Positions 12,801-27,200 of a stretch of DNA of 64,000 nucleotides are shown piece after piece (within the stretch, counting starts at the first letter, position 1; each line of letters opens with the position of its first letter). Below the pieces are notes generated by a model. It was not told the origin of the DNA. It worked only from the letters and a program-made list of their open reading frames with translations, and ran no database searches. Origin of the DNA: Ascidia mentula (taxonomy: Eukaryota; Chordata; Ascidiacea; Phlebobranchia; Ascidiidae); contig OX387205.1 in NCBI GenBank assembly GCA_947561715.1, positions 12,963,001 through 13,027,000 on the forward strand, read 5' to 3'. Both the position numbers and the translations under genes were made by a program.

Positions 12801-15800
12801 ACGCAATAGAAGGTGTTCCTAAAATTGTGTTTGACGTTTCCTGACTTCGGAATTGAAATACGCGAACGACCACGTCACAAAAAAATCGTCCGCGACAACA
12901 ATATTGATCCGCGCTTCCAAATTGGAAACAAATGGCTGTCGCCGACTTGAGGTAACGTCAAGCGCTTAAAACGTCACTTCACCGCGCGAACCGCCGTGAA
13001 CTCGGGTCAAGTGACATCGCGGTGTCCTTGAGGTGACCTTGAAGAAAAGGCGCCAGTGCAAAGAACCATTTCTGCCTCCCTCGAAGGAAATTTGTGTCGC
13101 GACATCGTGGTGTATGGTGTGGGTATTTTGTGCGAGCAGGAATCGGTTGTGACGACATTTGGGTGACACATGGATGTGTAATTGTCCTTGCTTCATGCAA
13201 GGTCGAAGTCATGATCAATTACACCTGATTTGACTTCAGATTATTGCAAACTGATTGTGTCATAGGGTTAACTTTAACTGACGCTGTAAACAAAGCCAAA
13301 TAATTTACCATGTGTATCCAACACAATTCCTTTTAAGTTTATTCCTGGCTTTACGACCTTCAAGCGGGCCACAAACAGGGCATGACTGGTCTGATGTGGC
13401 CCACGGGCCGTCAATTTGGTACCCTGCGTATCGCAACTTGTGGTAGGGGATAAAAATACAATTTTCATGTAAGTTAATATTCAAGGAAAGCATTGTTTCC
13501 CAGAATAGAATACCCTGAACCCTGTTCACATATTTCGGTTTCGCTTTTCTGCAAGGTGACTCAAACATTCGTGCTGTTGTCTTTGGTTATTCGGCGGTCA
13601 CGCACGTTGCACCACAGCCAGATTTGTCAAAGTGGGTTCAGTGAAAAATTTAGTTCCATAAAAAAACAAAAGGGTTTCATAAGCTATATAGATAGTTTTA
13701 CGCCAAAACTTTTTGTACTAAGTTTTAAAAAACGTGTTTTCTTTATTTTTCTGGCGTGTTTGGGTTCCTTGCTGACTTACATAACGTTACAGCGCTACGC
13801 GGACAAAAAGGTTTAAGAAACACTGTAGTATATACATTTCTGAGCCTTTGAAGTTCGAATTCACGTTACTTTGTCGCTTAATCTCGCTCTGGGTCGTTCG
13901 GCTCCTTTGAGATGAGCGCTGAATTTGTATTATCTGCTACAGAGATACGGCGTGTCAAGCTCGGCCAAGTCACGTTCGGAAATACCTTTCGGGTCAATTT
14001 ACGTGGGTTTGGATCTCAATTTCACGTGGATTTGAATATTAGCGACTCGGGTGCGTAAATGCGAGAGTATATGTAGGCTACTTGTTGGCTGTGTGTGTTG
14101 GTATTGAAACGTACACGTACGATGTTGTGATGGTTCGTATGCAGGGTTTGCTTTCGAAATACGACTATCGCTTTGCATCGTGAAAAAATAAATTTCGTAG
14201 TTTCAGGGTTAACCCTTTGAAAGGGTTAATACTAAAAAAAAGAACTTTGAAATGTTTGGAATTTTAAATTTCACCAACGCTTTGTTCATTCCCTTTGATT
14301 CATTCCCTTTCTATTGAAAAAACACTTAGAATGTTCTGGGAAGGTTTTAAACCATCCACCAACCAAAACTATTCCATCGTCAGACATTCAGACATTGTAA
14401 TGACCGCGTTTCTAAGAAAATGCGATAAAAAACGAAAAGCAATTTCCTTCTCGTCATTTTACTCGCCGACATTGGGAGCCCGTGTGATGTTTATTTAACA
14501 TTGCGGCGTCTGACAGTCTCTGTTCGTCGTGAGTTTCCAACCAGTTGCTGTGTTTATGTTCTTAGGTTCAGCGAGGTTGAAGCTGTTAGTTTCGAAAGTG
14601 ACTCGATTCGCCGAATCAACTTTCCCCTTCCTGTTGCGCGGTTCAGGTCGGTTGCGTCTTTGCATTCAATGTTCTCATGCCTCACGTTTATGAATAACGC
14701 GGTCGCCACGACTCGAAAACCCCAAACTTCCTCGTTGCAACAAAGGTCTGTGGTTACCCGAGAAAGCAACAACCAAGGGAGGCCATGCCGGTACAAAAGT
14801 GACAAAATTTAAATCCATTGAACACGCGTTCAATACAAGGTCAGGAATCTTGTTGTGAGTTAAACAATGGCTATATTTAGTGTGCGGTTTGATGGGCGCA
14901 CATACCCCACAGTTCAACCCTAAAGAAGCGTTTTAATTGAAATATCCCAGGTTTATATCCTAGCCGTAACCTCCTTTTGAAAGTCTGCAATATGTTTAAA
15001 ATACAACACTGAGCGGTGTTAAACAGTCGACTTAAGTCAGATATATACCATTGCCTCGGTTGCAAGCAGCAGTTCTCAAACATTTCATCCCCCTACCGAC
15101 ACACAATCGATTTGTTCGTATGTTTACAAAATTTAGTCACAGAAGGCAGAACTAACATGTTTTATTTCGTCAATTTTCGCCCTAAAAAATCAGTTTTCTT
15201 TGTTATAATTGTTACGCGACGACATTGTAACGCACCAGCAGGGTTTCAAGCGCACTGGGGCGGAGGGAACGATTGGCAACATCGGTCAAGAGCTTGGCCC
15301 ACATACGTAGAATAAAACCTGATCGAGATTCGTATCCAGGACATCCTGGGTTCAAACCTCGGTGTATTCAAAAAAAGGGGAACGTTTTAATCGCAATGCC
15401 ACAATCCTACCTTGCATCCTTCACACGACGAAACGCCATAATGATATCCAGATGAGCGATCGCCACACACACAACATGGTTTGTAAACACGAGGCGGAAG
15501 AGGAGGTTCTGGTGACGTAACAGGTCCGATTGTGTCGTAATCAGAGGCGGTTCCGCTCGAGCAAATACTCCCTCCGTCAGAATGTGACGCTGTAAAATAA
15601 TAAACGGATAAGGATTTACTACAAGTCGATTTAAGAGCTGTGTGGCCAGTAAAAGATAAACAGGTCAGAAAAAGAATTTTTAATTATTGAACCCGAAACA
15701 CGAAAATGTGTATGATTTCTATTGTTCATCGCAACTAGCAGACATTGGGTGACAGAGCAGGTAGATGGGATGAAGAGAGTTGTTTTGTTAAAATATCAAT

Positions 15801-17428
15801 CTTTGCTTCTATCGCTTGCTGGGGTTACCTATCGTGTCGATGTCAAACTATACGATACACCGTTTTTTCGACCGCGTTCCTCCCAAGCCGCAGTTTCAAC
15901 AAATCAAAACACGTATTTTCTATCTAAACTGTCGGCGATCGTTTCAAAAAGAGTTTTTTTTATTCCGACCTGAAACAGTGACGTCAGGCACGATGGTGGC
16001 CCGTTGTACACGCCACGATGCGTCACAACGCAATGCTGCTGGGGGTTTGTGCAGAGGATAACTCAGAACAACGAGGTCGAATTTAGGTCGTTATCGGGCT
16101 ACCGGAAGGTTCAATGCAGACTTCCTTGCACTGCGGCAGGACGAGCTGTACGTTTTGTCTTATTTGTGGCACAATTCCCTTATGAAAGTAGATTGGCGCT
16201 GTCCCAAGTATGAACTTGTTGTTGTTGAAGGCACATAGACTGTAAGCACTTAGAGAGTTTCGGTGTTGCAGCTGTATGTTCGAATATGCGTGTTTTACTG
16301 AATGTTACACGTGTATTCTACAGGGCTTATCCGTCAAACACACTTCTAATGTATGGAGGATGTTCGTATCAAACACAGGATGGTTTTATCTTACATAAAT
16401 GCAACAGGCATTTTAGCATTCATTTTCACTAGCAGTAATTAACACTTTGCAATTTTGTCTATAGAGGTTAATTTCTAACAAACAACAGCTAATTAACCAC
16501 GCAAAACACGCACTGTCGTGTTAAACATATAGTGCAGACGGTCATCCGAGCTATAACGGCTCGCGAGCTATTTTTATCTGATGGTCGCCGCTTAGTACGA
16601 ACTGTCTCTGGCACTCTTGCAAAACAAGTCAGACACGGGTCAGTCTGAATATCCTGCACTTGCCTTACGCCCGCATAACGAACTTCCTTTTAAACTCGGA
16701 TTGGCGGTTTGCACCTACACGTTAAACTAAGGCTGCGCGCTTAGGAGAGTTCGTATCAGGTTTATGTTTATGCATAAAACAGTGCAAAGAGCATATTGCG
16801 GACATATTGACCTCAGCTTCAGACGTGTATTATATTGATATATATGCCACGCAACTGTATGAATAAAGTGCAAGTGATTTGCTGTTTGCCATGATTAGAT
16901 AAGTTTACTAAACAAAAACACATCAGCTCGTGATATACCGAAAACTTTGTTGAGCCAATCCGGCAAACCGTTGGAAAACATTAATTAAGGGATTTTCGTA
17001 TGAATTTATCTGCATTATTTTTATCTGATTCCCACCGATTTCATGGGCAAAGGTGCAAAGCCGGGGCAATTTGGATACTCGGGGCAATTTATTGGACAAA
17101 CGCATTTGGAAACAAAATATATCTTGAGGGTTTTTCAGTGAACATAGGACGTGCCTGAATACGCAATGGTCTCAGCACATTTTCCAAACCTCATATTTAA
17201 GTGAAAATAACGTTTCCATTCCTAAAAAAAAATATAAAACAGCACAAAAAATTACTTACAAGATAGGCAGCGCGAAAAATCCACCGCGAAGTTGCCAGAG
17301 TTCACTTGACCAGCGTAGCGATCGAGATCCACATACGTCACGTGTTGTGTGTGCGGTGACGTCATGCGCGACGTCGGCTGAGGGGGCGACCTCACATTGA
17401 CTTGAAGCATCTGCCGGTCACCGGTGCT
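9820..17428 (-). CDS. RAR: Retinoic acid receptor, ligand-activated nuclear receptor (5' end incomplete)
   Basis: Eight coding exons on the minus strand: 17428-17260, 15589-15411, 12700-12559, 12122-11944, 11756-11574, 11084-10880, 10411-10253, 9911-9820, together 435 residues. The first zinc finger ([20 protein letters not shown]) ends exon 15589-15411. The second ([16 protein letters not shown]) is in 12700-12559, so the intron splits the DNA-binding domain at the P-box, as in vertebrate RARs. The ligand domain shows [45 protein letters not shown] and the AF-2 helix PPLITEMLL. The lysine, arginine and serine that bind the retinoate carboxylate are kept. The F domain is very short. Exon 17428-17260 starts in phase 0 after a good acceptor, so an upstream exon exists; the first ATG in it would give 429 residues. 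It would act with RXR in patterning. Confidence 0.96.
15255..15376 (+). mobile_element. tRNA-like SINE copy in a RAR intron
   Basis: About 120 bases with a box A-like TTGGCAACATCGGTCAAG, the shared core AAAACCTGATCGAGATTCGT, box B GGGTTCAAACCTCGG and an A-run at its end (15370-15376). It aligns along its length with the two copies at 62805-63045, though more diverged. It lies only about 35 bases beyond the 5' splice site of the RAR first-zinc-finger exon, antisense to RAR. Confidence 0.75.
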
Positions 17429-20400
17429 CTAAGGAAACAACAGCATTTTCGGATATCCCGTTTCTGCAGGGCTTAAACCTCTCATACGGTTTTTGATGCT
17501 ACAATTAGGGATATAGAGGTAACGCAAAAGGTGTCACCGCGAACAAGTTATGCCACCGAATAAACATTTGCTATGCCAGGGTTTTTTAAAAACCAGAAAT
17601 AAGTCGGTAACCTCACTTGACGTCATAGTGCACCTGTTCCACTTTCGAATAATCAAAACACAAATACAATGGCATTCTGGCGCATAAATGACATGTCGGC
17701 TTGTAGCATGCATTAGTTTGGGCTGTTAATTTCGTCAACAAACCTTAGGCTTTGTAAACTTTTAGAAATAACAAAACAACCAATACATATGCACAGGGGC
17801 CAAGCTTGTTTAACCCCGTTAAGAATAATTAGGACCGAAATGACTGTGACACAATAAATGCTTCGTTTCGTTTTACCGAAAATGTATATTACGCCTGTGA
17901 AATCCAGACAACGTATTTTGACCTGACCCAACTCAAACACGGGTCGATTGTTACGTAATAAAGGGATTTGTTAAAATTGTACCAACCACACTTATCTATA
18001 TATTGTTACGTAACATACCAGGTCACAGTAGACTAGAGCGGGAGAACTTGTCGGTGAATACAGTTTGTAACTTTTCTGGTTCGGGATAAGACATTCCATT
18101 TTTCTTCTTACAGTTTAACTTCCGTCATGAAATACTTCTTTTGATTTAAATTAGCTGTGAATGGACAAAAAAATTATAAATACTGTGGTCCAATTATTTC
18201 AAAAGTTTAAAATAATCACTGTAGCAATAGCGTCTTTCTCACTAAAAACTGTTTCAAAGTCAAGTTTTCGTCGCCTTAAAAAGTCTAACGATGTCTTTGT
18301 TAACAAAAACAAATGTATATGGTTGTCTGCAGCCAAACTTAAACATTACAAAAATAAATTCCTATATTCCAGCACATAAGAAAGCCCTTTTCTGAGTTTA
18401 ATACGCTCCGCCTGGAGCTGTCTGGCACTCTTTCTTATCTACCCTCGTCGCAAACCTTATCACAACATTGCTTGGCTACTAGACGTCACATTCGATTTTT
18501 TCTGCCTTTTACGCGCGTGCCTTTTACCCGCACGGCAGGACGACAGAAAAGGGTTTATGATATAAACCTTATCAGCAAATATCACAGATGATCTTGGTGT
18601 CGAAGCGCACTTTAACATGCTAGCCTTGCCCCTTTCCAAAACAGATGAGATTGTTTAAGGTGATAAACATTCGTAATTAAACGTCAAACACGTACTCGAA
18701 ACCTTTTTTACGGCAAACGTTATGGTTCCTGAACTAAATATATGCTTTCAAACTAAATAATTGAATACTTGAGTTTCAAAGCGCCTTTGTAACCTTCAGT
18801 AAATTGTAGTAAATAACATGTGCAAAATATCAGCCGACCACAACACTCAGTTTTCATTTTCCTTTCGGACAAAGCACTTCGTTATATATCCTCAAAAATC
18901 CCAACTGCTGTGCTTCTTCTTGTCTGACCGGCCACTGAACACGAATAGAAACCTTAATTTTCAGGTCCTGACCTTTGGTTAACTTGTAATTGCACTCCCG
19001 GAAAACCTTAGCCACTTGGCATACCTCGGGTCTTAACAGGCGTCATGTGAAGGTCTAAACTCCAAATACTGAGATCTTCGTGGCATGAATGATTTCAAAA
19101 CGTTTTGCTTAAGAAAGCTGTTGCGTGTTTCAACGAAGCTGCTTCAAATACTATACTCGAAGTTTCGAAAGCGCGTGACGTCATTACTTTGTAAGAAATG
19201 CGGCCATGTAAAGTTTGCGATGGATAGACATGTTAAATATAACTTTCAGCACATTTCAGCTACGAAACCAACTGAACGTTTTTTTTCCACGGTAACTACA
19301 CAGCCCAATAAAACCTCTACGATTTTACGGCTTTCACCTTGCAAATGACGTCTGTGGGCAGAGTTTTAAGTGCAAACAAACACGCTGAAGCAAACACAGC
19401 TTCATCGGCCCGCGGGCTAACGATCGTCAGACATTTGAAAGTAAACTCTCTCTAACCCCAGAGCGAAGTGAGATGACCTTTGCGCGACCGCCGCCATTCT
19501 GCGCGTGCATCAATCAATGAGCCATCGGGCCTTCGTCACAACTGTTAGTTCGGGACAGTTCTTAACTTTCAACCCACAGCGCAATGTTAAATAATTAATA
19601 AGTGCACATGCTAATGCCGTGTTTTTCGTTTTCCCCGCAGTAAAGTATCCGCACGTTCATTATTCAGCTTTCGTTTGGACCGCCTTGTTTAGAGCAGATG
19701 ACCTCGTTGACTCACAAATGACCTTGAGGCACACGACTGGGTATTTGTTTTTACAACGAACTGATAATCTTTGACGTAACCCACGAGGCGTGGGCTATGA
19801 TTTCCATGTTAAGTGGGATTGTGATGCAAATTTTTGGCGAGGCTGCTTGGGATTATGGGTTCGCGTGGAGGCCGCACAGACAGCTGGAAATTTTTGACAG
19901 ACGGAAACGATTACGGGTTACGTAGTAACGGCCAAGTGGCAGGTCAAAACGTGGTGCAATGCAAAACAGATCTTGTCAATATAAGGAACTCGATATGCTA
20001 ATTGCGTTCAAAATTCAATTGAACAAACACAGTAATCTGGTCTGAACTTGTGACTTTCCGTGAATGCTTCCGCGTATGAATGCATGTTACTATTTGTAAC
20101 CTTGGCAGATGCATACGCAACCGGTGCACAAACAGGTGGCAAAATCAGACGGAACTTGTCTACATTGTGCACTGGATTGCCAGGCGTTCGCGATTTGTGG
20201 GTCGAAGCGTTTGGGACCGAAATTAGACATTCGTAACAACAATATAACGATTCCATGTCGCGAGTTTCATCCATGGTTTTAGGCAATGTGACCAAATATG
20301 GAAGTGACGCAAATGACGCAGGCCGAGTACTTGGCCAAAACGGCTGAATTTTTGCCCTTCAAAATAGGGTGCATGGCCACCCCGAAACACTACAGACCCC

Positions 20401-21230
20401 GCGGGGTTGTATTAAAAGTCGTTATACGGTCAATCAGGCCCCAGGAAAAGATCCAGCGCTTTGGGTCCCAAGAACGGAAAAACGTGAGCCACGAACACGA
20501 TTGTTTGCTGTGAAACGAAAGGAATTCCTAACGTATAGGCTGGGTTCCAAACCACAATTTCTTGGGATTACGAGCCCTCGTATCGGCACGTTTTTTTCTC
20601 TTGTTGGCCTTTTGGTCTGTGCTTGCAATGTATTTTTTGTATTTTTTGTAATATCGGACGCAACGCACCTAAAAGCCTCATAAAATATTACATCAAATAG
20701 CTCATACCGAATAAATGATATTTTTCTATAGTTTCGACAGAAATTAAACATTTCCTAATGTTCTTTTTGAAGCAGGTATTCTTAATCGCAGTTCAGAAAA
20801 CACACGTGTATCAGCAGCCTCCACCAAAAACAAACTTTTCCTGACACAAGTTGAAATAAAGTTGAGCCAGGGAATAACCCAAAATCTTTAGTACGGCTGG
20901 CTACTTCCTCGAGCAAAACCTTGAAACAACACCACCAAAATCAAGTCGCAATGAGCGTGTTTATAAAGAAGCTAAAAAATCACTTAAATGCTTTTAGCGG
21001 ATCGGGAGGCATTCGCTACCACGACCACAGCTCAAAAAATATAACGGCGACGCATAATTCTGCCCAGCAATACGTAACGCACTAAACAACACAATTCTCA
21101 ACGCCCAAAGCAAAGAAAATCATACGTTCGAATAACACAGGATACGAAATTTTACGCTGAAATTCCGCGCTGTTTTCGCTCAGATACGAGGTTGCAAAGG
21201 GGAAGTCCCCTCACCCACCACCCCGTGACG
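17429..21230. other. Non-coding interval: RAR upstream region and CASC3 downstream region
   Basis: 3.8 kb with no open frame that resembles a protein. It should hold the RAR promoter and first exon and the CASC3 3' UTR. I see several TGACCT or AGGTCA half-sites (for example 18963-18974 and 19698-19730) but no clean direct repeat with 5-base spacing. Confidence 0.5.
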
Positions 21231-24200
21231 TCATTCCATTGGGGGTCGTATGGGAATGGCAGAATTAATATTACGCAGTGGGGACCCGATCGGGGTATTC
21301 CCCTGCATTATGTTGGGCACTCCTGATATAGGCACAGAGTGGGGCAGGTTGCCATAATAGGTCACCCCTCCGACTTGCTGACCCATAAGACCCCCTGGGT
21401 TATGTGGGAAGGGAAGTTGCATTGGGGGAACCATGGGTCTTTCCGACAGCATGCTCCTACAAGAAAGCACACCCAACTCTGTGTAATCAAATATTGGCAA
21501 ATCAACGCTGTAATGTTTCATTCTATCGCATGATAAGGTAGGGTCATCCCCACTAAACAGGCCCCTACTTGACGATCACAGCAATTGTATTGGGATCAAC
21601 AGGTTTACAAGCTTAATCAATTAACAACATATTGCAAATGATATGACAGTAAGGAATCTATGGATACCAACATACTTTTTTAGTGATTTTTTGGCAACCT
21701 GTGTGCATTGAATTTTTTTTGTTCTTTTAAGCAAAAAAATGCCTAACAAAAGTGGGTTTTATTTTAAAAGATGCCATTTGCACATGTAAACAAGGGCATG
21801 TAATGTTACCTCTGCATAAAGTCGTTTTGAGTAAAGTTGTGTGGAAGAGGTGGGGGAAAGGCCAGAGAACCAAGTGCCCCAAGATCTATAAAAACGAATA
21901 CAACATCAATAAGTTATTCATAATGTTGGTGTGATGGTAGTGCGGTATATTATTTACTTAAAACATGGTACAATGGTAAAGAATGCTGAAAAAGCATTAA
22001 TATTTAAATCTTTAAGTGAAAACGTCACAAAACCCACTAAAAAAATGGATTACCTGCCAGACTCGAGGTTGTTTTTGTTTTTTATTAGTTTGGACGGAAA
22101 CTGTCAGTTTATTGTGTAAAATTAATATTTCTATATTAAGTAAAAGGTCACATATTGGCAAACATGGTTTGCCAAATTTTCTTCAAAGTTTTGCAAACTA
22201 GACAGGACAGGGATGAGCATTAGAAAAAAAAACAACCATTATTTTATGATAAATGTACCTGGGGTACCTGCTTGTGATACTAGTGGCATCTGTGGTTGAG
22301 CAGGTTGCTTGTGATCTTCCCCAACCATCATTCCAGATGTTCCCACCTGTGATTTAGGAAATATCATTAAATAAGTGAAATAGTGTAAACCCCTATAAAC
22401 AGTATCTAAACTGTTACCTGCTGACAAAGATAAACTTTACTTGTCTGTTTGTTTTATTATATAGAAAAGTAATTTGCATTATCAAGGTTTGTATATTTTT
22501 TTGCCACACAGTTTTAACCCATGTGCTCACACAGAAAGATATGACAAATTATAACTAAAAAATATTAAAAACCTTATGCTAATGTTGCTTACCTGGTCAG
22601 CATTAGGCAGAAGTGACCGTTGCTGTGGTAACAAGGGGGGCAATGTAGGGGGTGGAGGGTGGTTTAGGACATTTTGAGATGACAACATAGCTTGGTAAGC
22701 CATAGCAGCTGCAAATATAACCATTTAAAAATGCTGTCTGGTGGATTGGATTGGAAACATTTTTTAGTTAGGAACATAAGAACAATGTTCAGTTTCCTGA
22801 CACAGAAGCCTGGTTATAACTTTAAAAGAACAGTTCTTCAAAGTAACAATGCATGGCAGCAAGACTAGCACTGGTAATATTTGTTTGTCTCTTACTTTAA
22901 AATAGGCCTAAACTAATTGCAACATCATGAAAAATAAATGCCTTGCTGGCAAAGTAAATGTTATTGTAGCTATGCAGTCATGCACACATTTTATAAAGTG
23001 GGCAACAATTTCTGAATAAAATTACAGTAACAAGTTTTTTTTGCAAGTGTTTATAATTTAGACCAGACAGTAGTATATTGCAGTGGCTTGGACCGACACG
23101 AAGATATTAGAAAGGTTAACAGAAATGGTAAACATAAAAAATACAAAGATTTGTTACTTACTTTCGTACCACTGCATTTGTGAGGCAAGAGCAGCAGCTT
23201 CACTGGACATAAGGGAAGAGTCAGTTTTTCCAATGTCCGAGACAGGTGGATTGAAATCAGCTTGAAAAAAGTAGAAAACAAAATCAAACTAACAAAACAG
23301 TGATGATAAGGTGCATGTATATCTTGGTTCAAAGGGTCTTATAAGTGAAATATTATCTATTTATTTGAATTATGCTTCCTTTAAAGCTGGGTTTTTTTTT
23401 CACTAAAAAATTTCTGTCAAATGACCGAAATGCCAGCAAAAATTTAGGACATTTTCAATATATTTTGGTCATTTATGGTATAATACTTTCGTTCGTAAAA
23501 ATGTAAGCTACTTGAATAATCTACAAGCCAATTTCCTTTGGGACATTGTGTCCGAAATGGCTTTTATTTTTTGTGACATTTCCAAAAAAATTGGGTCAAT
23601 GACAGACAAATGACACAAAAAAACCCCAGCTTTAAAGCAGTGCTTCCCAACCGGTGGGTCACGAAGCATTTCTAAATGTTACAGTTTTCTATTAGATTAC
23701 AAAATAATTGCATTATTATTACATAACATTTATGCTCATATCTCATTGTGGGTCATACAATAAAACTTGCATTAAAAGTGGGTCGCGAACTGAAAAAAGT
23801 TGGGAAGGACTGCTTTAAAGTAATGGAAAATCAATTTTATTGCAAAGAATTTACAATTAAGGACAAACATCTTGTCATTAAAAAGGACTAATTACAAAAA
23901 TCAAGGACAGAAAGAACTGGTGATGTCGCTACTGATAATAGAATAATTAAAAGCATTGAAGAATACTGAATACAAACCTATGCTGTATGGAACCGCTGGT
24001 GATGTAGATACAGGTGCTGGTGAATGGTTGGCATGTTGCATGTACGAAACAATGGGCACATCTTTATGTTGCAACCCTGCATTACCTTCTGCCGGTAGAT
24101 GGTTGCTGTACATGTGACCACTAGATGATGCTGCAGAGCTTCTAGGCTGATTTTCTGCAAAGGTAAACATATATATTGCCAATATATATATTTACCTTAT

Positions 24201-27200
24201 TGGACATATTTCAGAAGAAAGTCGGGTTGCAAAAAATGCTTTTTGTGAGTTTTACCATTTGGCTGATGTTTTTTCTTATCTTTTTGCTTGGTCCACTCAG
24301 GGGGTATGGTTGGGGCCATTGGATAATTTTGGGGCTTTTGTTGCTCCGTGGGTGAATCTGCATTGCGTTGTCTTAGTGAAGAATATCTTCGGGGCTGCTG
24401 CAAACCAACAGAATACTTTAAAATGGATGTTAAATCCACAAATATTGTTACTGGTTGGGATGGTTTTATAACAATTTTGTGCATACCTCTCTTGATTGTG
24501 AAATTGAAATATTCTTCAGCTTTTCCGTAAGCTTTCCCTCCCGTTTTCCATGCCTGCATATAAAGGTAGCTTATTTTTGGCAGATACTGACAGGTCTACC
24601 ATGAGAAACCTACAGTTATTATGACATTGCAACCTTTTTCTTGTTTCAATTATTGAGATAGCCTCAACATTTAAAACTCCAAAGCCATTCAAATTATTTT
24701 CGATGGAACGTATAAACAAACCATGCAGAAAAAAAGGATGTTCTCCATGTTATTTTACCTCACAAACTATCAATAAATTAGAGCCAAGAAATTTGGCAAG
24801 GAGCCGCTTACCTCTGTTGCGAGTATGCTTGCGGCTGGGGCCTCCTGTTTTCTGCTGAATACTTGGACTTTTGCGGTGATGGTTGTTTTTCTGCTTTATC
24901 CTCAGTAGAATGACTTGGTACATCCCACTTTTTACATTTTAAAGGTTAAGCAATTGTGACACAAAAAATAAATGCTAATTTATTAGAATTTATTTCTAAT
25001 TTACTAATTTATTTTTCACTAAGAAATTGGGATAAAAAACCTAATCTTGTCACAGGGAACAGTTTGTTTGTCGTGCATTGAATGGGGATTGTGCCAGTAT
25101 TTGAAATTTATGCAAAATTAGGGCGGATACTCCACGGAGAAAACTTTTACCTCTTCCTCGTCGTCATTGTCGGATTGTGGAGGTGATTGCCGAGAAGGCG
25201 GCTCTGAATTTTTAGGTTTTCGAGGATATTCAGGTTTGACATGACGGTCATTATGGTGTCTTGGTTCTGTGCAAGAATGATTGATTATTACAAAACCTTG
25301 CAATACAAATGCAACAACAAGCAAGTTGTAGCAAGCTACATTTTTTGTTAAGCCTAATAAACAGTTTATTACAGTGCTAAGTTGTTTTTACAATATACAA
25401 GGATGTATAACACCTGCTATATTAGTATCTGCCATATCTACCTCTGTAGTGATGCTCCTGGTCTCTTTGCATATTTCCATAATTACGTCTCGCGCGAAAG
25501 TCTTGAGTTCGTATTTCTGTTTCCCTGTACCTGCTTTGCGATGGTGGGAGCCTTGGTCTTTCCTTTTATTGCAAAACAAATTTTGTTACAACATCACACA
25601 TAAAAAAGCAACCCATTGAAAGCAACAGCACAAAAAATTTGTTGAAAAAACGTTCATGTAAATTTGTACTTTAATTGTTGCATATAAGTTGCAAAAAATC
25701 AACTCACCTTGTTGAGAGTTGGCCATTCTTTTCTGTCCTCATTGTTGTACGAATTCTGAACATTGTTATACTGTGGATGGTGGTGACCCCTGTTCATGTC
25801 GCGGCGACCAAAGGGTCTTCTTTGCCCTCTGGGGTTTCTGTATCATGGGTGAGATGAAAACAAAAAAAAAAATTTTGTTGAAGAAAATGTATGACCAATT
25901 ATAGCTATATATAACAGTTAAATTACTTGGTCAATCTTTTGAAAAGTAGTCTGTGTGTTTCAACAGCACATTTATGCAACTAAAACCGTAAAATGTCTCT
26001 GCATTGCCAGCATAAAATATATATTTAAAAAATTTCTTTCAGAATTCAAAGTGTTTTTCATTACTTCTGCAAAACATATTACAAATCAACAATTACCCTC
26101 TATTTTGAGGTGGTGGTTTATTAGGTGAATGAGCACGAATGTCATATCCATATTCTGCAATCAAATCTTCTCTGCTTTTGGGTGTTTGCTCATGTTCGTC
26201 AAACTTATCGTGCAGCCACCGATTGGAGTCAGGTCTTGTGCGAAAGTTTCGGACCATGACTCGTCTGTTGTTGAAGTTTTAAAACAACAGTCATTATTAT
26301 AAATTTGTGTGAATGAAGCGAAAAATGTCATTCAGACAACAGGAATCAGCCTGTTAGCCAGGTGGTACCAACGGACCTGTCCTGTCTGGTCAGGTATCCA
26401 AAATAACTCACAAAAGAGTGATGGACGATAAACGTTAGTGCGTTCTTTTATTTAAAATTTCACAGAAATATTAATTTTGCCTTGACAGCATCGTCAGTTT
26501 CTGTGCTTATTCAAATAGAATGTTGCATTCTTGTTGCTGTTTTATACCCTTGGCACATCATAATGCCAGTGTTATAAACACACATGCAAAATGGATACAG
26601 TCATAGGAGTTCATGTTAGGTGGTTCTACAAGAGTGGCATCCATTTGGGAATTAGTGAATTGAATAATTGAATATTTTGCCAATACATAAGAACAGTGTC
26701 CTACCCTCCACGAAGATTATCTGATCGTGTATCATGCTGAAAAAAGTTTCCTTTTTTTGGAATAAAACACGGTGACTCTTTTTCTTCCTCTTCATCGTCA
26801 TCATCATCTTTCTTCTCTCCCGTGTCCTGGCATTCTTCAGATACATTCACAAAATTCTTCTTCGGCTCCAAATCACTGTCAGATTGTTCCTATGATTAAA
26901 AATGTTACAAATTGAAATAGGAAATACCACTGGTAAGTTATAAGGACAATGCTTGTTTCTTTACACTATAAAGCATGTCATATGTGGTGCTTGTTAAGGT
27001 TTATGCCAAAAGCACATTACTTGCTCACACATGTAACATTTTTAAAAGAACGCAAATCAGGTATAGACCTTTCCATCTCCACTTTCCCGTTCTACCTCTT
27101 TAGTATCTTCCGATGCATCTTCAAACTGTTCCTCGGCAGTCTCTTCTACTTGTTCTTCTTCCTCTTCACTCTGCAAATCAACATGATTTTAAAATATCAA

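Noticed and set aside
20008..20295. 95-codon minus-strand frame considered as the missing first RAR exon
   Set aside because: No suitable splice donor in the right phase at its end and no similarity to RAR N-termini.
25118..25324. Read-through of CASC3 exon 8 past 25151 (ending VEYPP)
   Set aside because: The donor GTAAAAG at 25150 and phase agreement with the next exon (which resumes at a conserved Trp) favour splicing; intron retention would truncate the protein.
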